DNA of 64,000 nt, taken from the NCBI GenBank assembly GCA_023053575.1, contig JAKZAP010000014.1, positions 18,130,938-18,194,937 on the forward strand. The letters are read 5' to 3'. Under the pieces are notes generated by a model. It saw nothing but the letters and a program-made list of their open reading frames with translations, had not been told where the DNA came from and did no database searches. How positions within the stretch are numbered: the stretch's first letter is position 1; every line of letters starts with the position of its first letter. Of the stretch, positions 46,201 through 55,200 are shown piece by piece. The DNA comes from Branchinecta lynchi. Its lineage: Eukaryota; Arthropoda; Branchiopoda; Anostraca; Branchinectidae. The translations under genes were made by a program, and so were the position numbers.

Positions 46201-49200
46201 GGACGACACAATACGGCAAAGTAGAACACTGAATACTATTTACAAATGGGCGACCCACGTATCCCCTTTTACGTGAGCCGCTTGCTGGAAAAATGACAGT
46301 TTCTAGCAAGATGTCCAAAACGACGGCAGTTGAAACACTGGATACGCGCAAATGTTCTCCAACGCTGTGTTCTTTTTTGACTGTACGTTTTCTGTTGGTG
46401 ATGGAAACTGGAACGGCGACGATTGTTATCTCCTTCGCTAGATGATCTCGAACGTTGCTGTGATGATCTCGAACGTTGCTGTGATGATCTCGAACGGCTG
46501 GGCTCTCGAACCGGCGAATCAAGTTGACGCTCCCGACGACTCCTTTCAGAGGCATCCGAAGACGCGGATGACGCGCGTGAACGGCTGCTGACACTGGGAC
46601 TTCGTTCTCGATACTGAGAGAATGAATCGTCATCGAATCTGACTTGAATTGGTGGCTTCGAGGGCTTCAAGATGCTGGAGACGGTTGCAGAAGACGTAGG
46701 CTTGCAGAGCTCTTCTAATTCCTCTGCTGCAATGGCTGCTTTGACGGCATCCTGTAGTTTTGAGTGCTTCTTCGCTGCGTAGATAGCACGCTTCAGTGGT
46801 GGTTGGACTCCGTTCAGGAACGCTTGCAGGACTTGAAGTTCAAAAACGGGGCGTGTCTGGTCGTCGACTTCTCCAAAGGCACTTGCAATGAGCTCCTTGA
46901 GATGGCGCACATACGATTGCACTGAGCGGCTTCCTTGCTGGCTCTGGAAGGCTTGGACCAGCGGGTTCACGGAAGGTCTGTAGAAACGCTCCTTCAGTAG
47001 CTTGATAAGGGCCTCGAAACTGGAGACTTGCTTTCCGTCAGTAGTAGCGGCTGCGTCTCCCTTCAGCTTTGCTGTGGCGACGGTGACTATGTCCTCTTCC
47101 TTGTAGTAAGGACGTAGCAGCTGGTACTCCGTTTCGACGGCTTTCCTCCACTCCAGAAATTCATCGCTGCCTCCGGCGAACACAGGAAATCGATCAGCAA
47201 TCAGGAAGAGTGGTGGCAGTGCAGTTGTTGTTGTCATGACGTCACCTGATCCCTGGTTTCGGCACCAATTTTGTCATATAATATCGTATGACAAAAGGTT
47301 CATTTATTTCATGACAACACTAGCTCCAAATTCACTCAAAGGTGACTGAAAGGCAACTGAAATGTGACTCCCCTACTCTATCGCATACCTAGGTATTTAT
47401 ACCTCGAATCTTAATTATTATCTTATAATCCCATGCATGTGTATTACGAAACTTGGTAATTAACTGAGGTCGGGTCAGGTCAAATTAGGGGTATAAGACT
47501 TTAAACTGGGTATACAACACCTAGTATCCCCTGACGGACTAAAAGGAGGAAATGTTGAACTTTTACAAGCGTAAGTTGCCCACACCCCACGAGATCTTAA
47601 ACAGAGGAAAAGCACGGCACAGCTTGCCAGTTTTTTCTAATACTAAAAGGCGAACTTTTACAAATGTTAGTTACTGACCCCTCACGGGATACTAAACAGA
47701 GGAAAGGCTTGCCAGTTTTTTAGAATTCCTAATTTCTTTCCTCGTTTTGAACCTCTCCGTGACAAGCTACTAAAACCAGGAAAGAAATGGTGGACTTGAA
47801 GTATCTTAGTTGCCGACCCCTCGCTAGACTCATGATCGCCTACCGACTAGGTACTAAAAGGAGGAAAAGGTGAACTTTTACAAATGTTTGTTGCCGACCC
47901 CTCACGAGAAACTAAACTGAGGAAAAGCATGGCACAGCGTGCCAGTTTTTTTTCGAATACTAAAAGGAGGAAAAGGTGAACTATTACAAATGTAAGTTTC
48001 CGACCCCTCACGGGATACTAAACAGAGGAAAGGCTTGCCAGTTTTTCCAATCCTCGATTCCTGGTAATTCTTTCCTCGTTTTAGTTTGCCCTTCCTGGTT
48101 TTAGTATTCTTTCCTGCTTTTCTCTTGCCTTTCCTTACTTATGGGAATCGCGTTACCGTAGAATCCCGCCTAGCAAAGAGACAAAAAGAAGGCACCGGAC
48201 TGTGCGCCCAGTAACACTGCCCAATATATTGTTGATATTGCAGTTGACATTTCTTAAACCGTTTGGTTACTTCAGCATTGGGGGATAATCTTCTATGAAA
48301 AAATGCAAAAAAAGTGATACAAAGAGAAAAACTTCTGAAATGGTGAATAGGATTATTCCCATATGCTTCTTGAAATGACAGCAGCCGTCTAGCCCCGTCT
48401 AGCTGCCAGTGATTGGTTAGTTTAATCTTATCTCGTTAGGTATCGGACGGTAATTTGCTAGGGGGCTCTCAAATTTCGAACTATTAGCCGTCTCCGCAAG
48501 GTTTAATCTAGCAGCGCCTGGGACAGCCTTACTTTGACTTCTCCGCGTCTCATAACTTCTTACGAAATTGGACAGGGAACAAATGTTAAAAGATGCCCAT
48601 CGCACTCGTCGCGTACTTCATTTCGCAACCCTCGACTTGTCTAAAGCATTTGACAGTGTTTGTCATACTCAAGCATGGACAGCGTTATGCCAGAGAGGAG
48701 TAAATCCATCGGTAATTCACGTGCTTCGTTTTTGGTACTCCCATTCTTACCTTCTACTTACGTCTTTAGATAATTCTTATTTTGGTCATATCCCTGTTCG
48801 TTGCGGAGTAAGACAAGGGGGAGTTCTTTCCCCGTATATTTTTAATGCTTGTATTGAAGATGTGTTGTCAAAAATATCGACTACGTGCCTACTAGGACTA
48901 TCTGATATTTCATATCTGGCATATGCGGATGACCTTCTTCTGATTAGTCAAACTGAGTCTGGTCTTGCCCGTTCAGTGAAGTCAGTTACTTCTTCTTTCC
49001 GCGATATCGGCCTGTACCTAAATATTGACAAGTGCGAGTTTCTTGTCTTCAACGGTAATAGTTGTTCAGAATCACTATACTGCGGTGGTTTTAGTATTCC
49101 CCGTGTTAAATCGTTTCGTTGGCTTGGCATAACAGTCTGCGATTCTATGAATGCTCTCCGGTCGCGTGCTGTAAAAGATATTAGTGATAAGCTGAGGCTC

Positions 49201-52200
49201 GGTTACTCTAAGATTGTTGCAAATCGTGGACACTATAGAAGAAGAGCGCTAACTCGGCTTTACTCAAATTTTTGTGATCATTCTGTACTGTTCTATACTG
49301 GTATTCGGCCACTTCTGTTGACTGGTGATCTAAAACGTATTCGTATAAATTATTACCGGTACTGCAAATTTCTCCTATATCTGCCTCGTTCTTACCGGAA
49401 TACAAAACTGATAAAGAAGTATTGTGCGACTGATATTACTGGTGTTTTCGAAAAATTATGTTCCAAGCTAGCCAGTGAAGCGCCTTATAGGCTAGGGTGT
49501 TTTCATCGCCTTATCCGTCTTTTTTCTGTATGTGATTAACTTTGTTTATTGTTTTCTCTTGTTGTTTTTCTTTTTGTATTTACTCCACTTAACCTCTGTT
49601 CTGTAAAGTGGGTGATAAATAAATTATTATTATTATTATTATTAAATCAGGCCAATATTCTATAGTTTTGCTAAATATTTATTAAGCCTCGCCCCCTTCG
49701 ACGACAAACTCGAAATTTCCAGTCGTTATCAAATTAGTGATCCACTAACAGCAGTGGAGAAACAAATAGAAACATCTAGCCAAAATAATCATCACGACTG
49801 TAAACCCTCTTGCTTTAGTTTTAAGGTAAAATTTATATTCTATGTTTCGTAAGTTGATTCCCTTTCGTATTTTCCTTTCTTTTTCTCTTCGAAAAATTAA
49901 TTTGTCTGCAAGTTGTTTCACTTGCAGACTCAGTGAGTTGTTTCAAAGCTATCGGATGAGCAACATGTTCAGAAGCGTATTGTATTTGGTGGTTTCTATC
50001 GTAATTAAAAGGGTTCTGGATCTGAATCGCATCGTGATTGTATTCGTCTGGTATAATATCATAAAAGCAAATGTTGTCGAACGTTAGTACAGTCGACGGC
50101 TTGTAATTAGGGTCATTTTGATCATTGGCGTCACCAGTTAAGTGTCTGCGACTGCAGCAAAAAGCAGCGCAGTTGAGGGAGCTCAAATTCGTTTATTTCT
50201 ATGATATCTTTTAAAAAAAATAGTGGTGGATCGTCATACATCGTCGAGATAGTCATAAATCATCACATATATGTTACAATTTTAAAATTTAAAAATTCTG
50301 AGCCTGGAATTGGATCAGAAGTGTGAAGCCTAGAGAATCTCCAGTCTAAGCAACACAACCGCAGTTCTCCTCTGCGGTCCAAAGGGTGTAAAAGAGCATC
50401 TAGGATTGCTTTGTATTCGAAAAACGCAACCTCGCGATATAATTCAATTATTTGTTTTCTACACTAAAGTGTAGTTTCCAAAACCAAGTGTCGATTATGC
50501 CGGCTTATAATATATGTCCAATCACACACGAAACCTTAGCAACCTTAGCAGCCCGCCGTGTTACTCTTTGTACTAATTTCGGGAATAATCTGAGTTCCGT
50601 ACCCAAGTTTTGAGCACCTATTTCCAGCCCCATATTGCCCGCCAAAACCTAGATTACCTTGAGTTAAAGCACAAAAAGTCCCGGTTCTGAACCCCATCAG
50701 TACAAGAACCGAGCGTTACAGAAAGAGCTTTGTCGAAGTTTGAACAAGTGACTAAAGTATCCCTACAATGTTTTACTGTTTAATGTTTTATTTTGATTGG
50801 TTATGACTATTGGTTAAGCCGCTGAAGCTGGAATGAACTTCCAGAACATGAAAATGAACTTTGAGAAGTTCATTTTCCAGCTTGAGCCTGTAGAGGACCC
50901 TTGCCAAAAAGGGCCGAAATATAGCTCTTTTAAAATGTAGCTGACTTATCCGTTTTGCACCGTCAAACATGATTCGCAGTCAGCTTGGGCTGAAGGAACA
51001 TCTAGTATACAAATAACCTACACTATGTGAGCTCATACTTCCGTACCTTCCAGGAGATACAGCGGAATACGCGGACGGTTCTTATCAGATATTGGGTCGA
51101 ACATCAGTGGATATAATCAAGAGTGGTGGCTACAAGCTCTCAGCACTTAGCATTGAAACGATCCTTCTAGAACATAACAGTATTGTCGATTGTGCGGTTG
51201 TAGGCAGACCTGACATAACATGGGGACAGAAAGTAAGTTCTTTACTCTTAACCTTAATTCTTCATGCATCTCCAGAGGTGCTCAAGGAATCCAAGAAAAG
51301 TCGTCAGTCGCCTCACGTATAAGTCGCTGCCCAGACATCATTCCATTTAGCCTGGGAGGGCGCGTTGATGTTGTGGAGATTCGACTGGTAGGTGCGGCGA
51401 ATAGTGTTCTTTTTGTTACCCCTCCCGTCTGGATCCCCACGGTTGCCACGGAAGGGTAGCGTTCCGGAGTCTGATGCTTTCCCTCCTAACCGCATGGCCC
51501 ACGTATCTCCAGTTGCGGATCTTGAGTGAAAATGGGTTTCGCTGCCATCCGTCGAATTGCCATGTTTGTGATCTTTTCTGCCCAGTGCGTGTTCACCCTC
51601 CGCCGCAGCAAAGCAAAATGAAACTAGGTTTAATGTCAAGACCTATGCTTTCCTTGATTCGCAGTCGGGCGATACTTACAGCGCCACCCACTGCGGCATT
51701 TAAAGCGAGACAAACTTGCGAATTTAGACATTTCTAGTGACGCTAAGATGCGGTCTGCACACATCTAGGAAACAGGGGAGGTCTTATCTTTTTTTTTTCT
51801 GTGTTTAGCATAAGAAGTTATTTCAGCCAGCGCTGGTGCACGACTGGTTGAGTTTCAGTACGGACGTTCACTGTAGTGGTGCTAGTGTCGCTGCTATTCG
51901 AATGTGTGTTTATATTTTTTAAAGTGTTGGCGCTACTCTCTAGTGTTATTTTGCTCTGACTAGGAGTAGCGCCAAGACTCGACAAATTTACACACACTAG
52001 CAGCACTAGCGATAGAGAACGTCCCTACTGAAACTCATTCAGTCATTCGCCAGAGCCAGTGTTGCCAAGTGTGACCTCTTTTTGACACTTTTTGTCTCTG
52101 GGTAACACTGAAACTTTTTCTCTGAAAGTGACACCTTTTTTTTACGAATGACACTTTTCTGGTCAGAAAAGCACTGTTTCATTGACTTTACTAAAGTGAC

Positions 52201-55200
52201 GGATTACGGCCCCCAAAACACTGCCGAAACATGTACATTACAAACTTTATTTTGTACAAGAAAACAATTTGAAGCCTTAAATAAAACTCATTTTCGATTA
52301 AATTTTGCTACAAAACTGTGATGTAACAGTTAAAAAATGTTTAAAAAAATGTTGTTACAAATTCAATTATTACCAATTTTGGGGGTTGTGCAGCGGAATG
52401 CACAACAAAAATTCGAGTCGTCAAAAAGCACCTTTTTGTCAGCAATTGTGACACTTGCGCGAGTCGAGCTCTTGGGAACCATGACATGCTAGCTCCGAAT
52501 AAATTCATATTCTGAACATCGCAAAAAAAAATTATACAGCCTCCATTGTTTTCATGCTGTGTGCAGACCGCACCGTTGTTTTACTAAAAATTTCTAAACC
52601 CTCAAGTTTGTCTCGCTTTAGATACCACAAGCGTAGTGGGCGGCGCTAGAAGTATGGGCCATTTGCCAAGTATGAAAACTACTCCCTAGTGTTATTTTGC
52701 TCTGCGCCTCAGGCAAGTGGTTACAAGGACTGAAATACGTATTTGTTGCTTCTGTTTTGACAGAGTTGTTGCAGAAATTTTTATCATTACTCTTTGACTG
52801 TCATATTTACTTTAGCTTTACTTAAAGCAGAGCATAATAATGTTACTAGAAATTGGTGCAAAGAGCGTGTTCCACCTTTCTAACAATTTGTACAATTACA
52901 CCTTTCTAACAATTTGTAGAAGCTTTGTGGTCTTTTTTTTTGCAATATATTATTATTATTAATAGTAACTATTAGTTACTATTTTCGTTCCAACCTCATA
53001 AAAAGTTACTACGCTCGTTCCAACCTTCTAGAAATAGTAACTATTTGCTTATCATGCTCGGGAGCGTGGTAAGCGTGGTAACTATGCACCTCTGTAACGT
53101 GATTTGTCGGATAACCAGTGGAGTTTTTAATGTGTATTCAGTCTTGGTGCTACTCACTAGTATTATTTTGCTCTGTTTCTTGGATGGGTGCAGACTGCTT
53201 CTTAGCTGTACTAGAATGTCCTAAACCCGCAAGTTTGTCTCGCTCGAAATCTCGCGAGCGTAGTGTTCGGCGCTACGACTAAGGCCCGTTTCCGATGCAT
53301 AAAAAGAATATGTCTGGCACTACTCTCTAGTGTTATTTTGCTCTACTTAGATATAAGAACGGAAATATTCTAAAACCTGTATAAGTCTGTAATGTATCAT
53401 TTCTTCTTAGATATTGTTGTAGGGAAAACTAGTGCTGCTGTTTTGCTGCATTAGTTCCTTGACACGGGAGTTTTGTTTTCGCATTTTGATTAAATTTGGT
53501 TTTGTTGTGATTAATTTCATGGGACTTGGATATACCTTCACTGTTAATTCCGTCGATTAGGGATGAGATATGGGCGCAAACGTGCATGATGAATCCATAA
53601 CTGGGCTTCGTTTTCTTAGCTGATTAGTAATTTATCAGAAACGCAACTACGGTATGAGTTTTTGTACATTTTAAAGCAGTTGATTAGGGATAAATAGCGA
53701 AGACCAGAAATCTGCGAGACCCGATTGTATGGATGAAGAAATCCAGTGAATTCCTGATGAAGAAGTCCAATGAAAGTCCATTGTTTGGATCCCAAGGAAA
53801 CCTTTAGTCTTGTTTGTTCTGTTACACACTTTTTTCCTCGGTTCTAGGATATATATGAAAAAAAAAAACGATAGTTTAGGCCTTCAGCTCAATTTCTGTC
53901 CACTAAATTATGTTTTGTTTAGGTGGCAGCGGTTGTTGTGCTTAAACCGGGAGCCAAACTGACAATCAAAGACGTTCGAAGCTGGGCCAGTGACAAAATG
54001 GCTTCTTACATGCTTCCAGCGGAACTTAAGGTAGGTGAGCGTATTGTCAAACGCAGCTTTGCAGCCAAAGCTCAATCGCTAACATGTTTTGCAAAAGCTC
54101 TCGCCTCTAGATTCGCGATGAAACTGTGAATAAATCGTTAGCGTTAATTGTGTCTCCAGCAAGGTAGGTAGGTTTTTATTTTTAACCAAAACATTGAAAA
54201 TAAAATAAAATAACACTACTAATTTTCATTGCAGCAAAAAGAAAGTCCTAAGGACTTGTGCTGCAATTTATTAATACTACTTGTATCTAATAAATAAATA
54301 ACTAAACATAACAACTTATTATCCACCTAGCCTATGACTGTATGAAAGGCTACCGACACTTTGTCCTGAAACGAACCATCACAGCATTGGACTGCCGAAC
54401 TTGCCGTTTTTTTTAGGTACTTCTTCATAAGGTAAATATGCAAAATAAGGCAATTATAGGCCCGTCAAAATTTAAACATTAAAGAGTTAAAACATTATGG
54501 GAGATACATTTCTCACTTATCCAAGACGGCCACGAACGCTGGTACACAGCTCTTTCTGTGACGCTATGCCTACTCCAGAGGTTCAAAAACTCGTTTTTAT
54601 GGCACTTGCCCTTCGGCCAAGTGCCATATAGCGATCGCAATTTCTGTCCGTCCGTCGGTCTGTCGGTCTGTCGGTCTGTCGGTCTGTCCAGGTTTTGCTA
54701 GTTCGGGCACTTCCACATAAGCTAGGATGATAAAACTTGGCAGGCATATCAGGGACCCCAAATGATTAAGTTGGAAATAGTCACTTCCCCGATCCGAGCA
54801 CCGTGGGGGGACTGGAGGGAGGGGGAATCCGGAATCTTGAGGTATTTTTAACTTTTGAACGGGTGATCGGATCTCGATGAAACTTGATATTTGGAACGAC
54901 CTCATGCCTCAGACGACCTACTTAAAATCCGGACCGGATCCGGTGACTTTTGGGGGGAGCTGGAGGGGGCAACCGGAAATCTTGGGAAACGCTATGAGTG
55001 GAGGGATCGAGATGAAACTTGGTGGGAAGACACCTAGCAAACACTAGATACATCATTGACATAACCGAGCCGATTCGGGTACTGTGGGGGGAGTAGAGGG
55101 AGGGGGAATCCGGAATCTTGAGGTATTTATAACTTTTGAACGGGTGATCGGATCTCGATGGAACTTGATATTTGGAAAGACCTCATGCCTCAGACGACCT

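Larger units (their letters stand above)
41412..48141. mobile_element. 6.7-kb fold-back structure with tandem-repeat arms, carrying a Gypsy element
   Basis: Left arm 41412-41710 and right arm 47520-48141 are reverse complements: AAAGCAGGAAAGAATACTAA, then GAGGAAAGAATTACCAGGAA, then about 94-bp units with CTCTGTTTAGTATCCCGTGA, TAAAGTTCACCTTTTCCTCC and GAAAAAACTGGCAAGCC. The left arm has about two units, the right about five. Tandem-unit arms are the hallmark of Foldback/TU-type elements. Everything between the arms is Gypsy sequence. Confidence 0.7.

Noticed and set aside
50084..50190. LTR retroelement start (AACTGGTGACGCC primer-like site)
   Set aside because: No LTR pair, gag or pol motif adjoins it, so it is only noted in the intron entry.
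52050..52480. hAT element starting CAGTGTTGCCA
   Set aside because: The left end looks right, but no matching inverted right end or 8-bp duplication was found.
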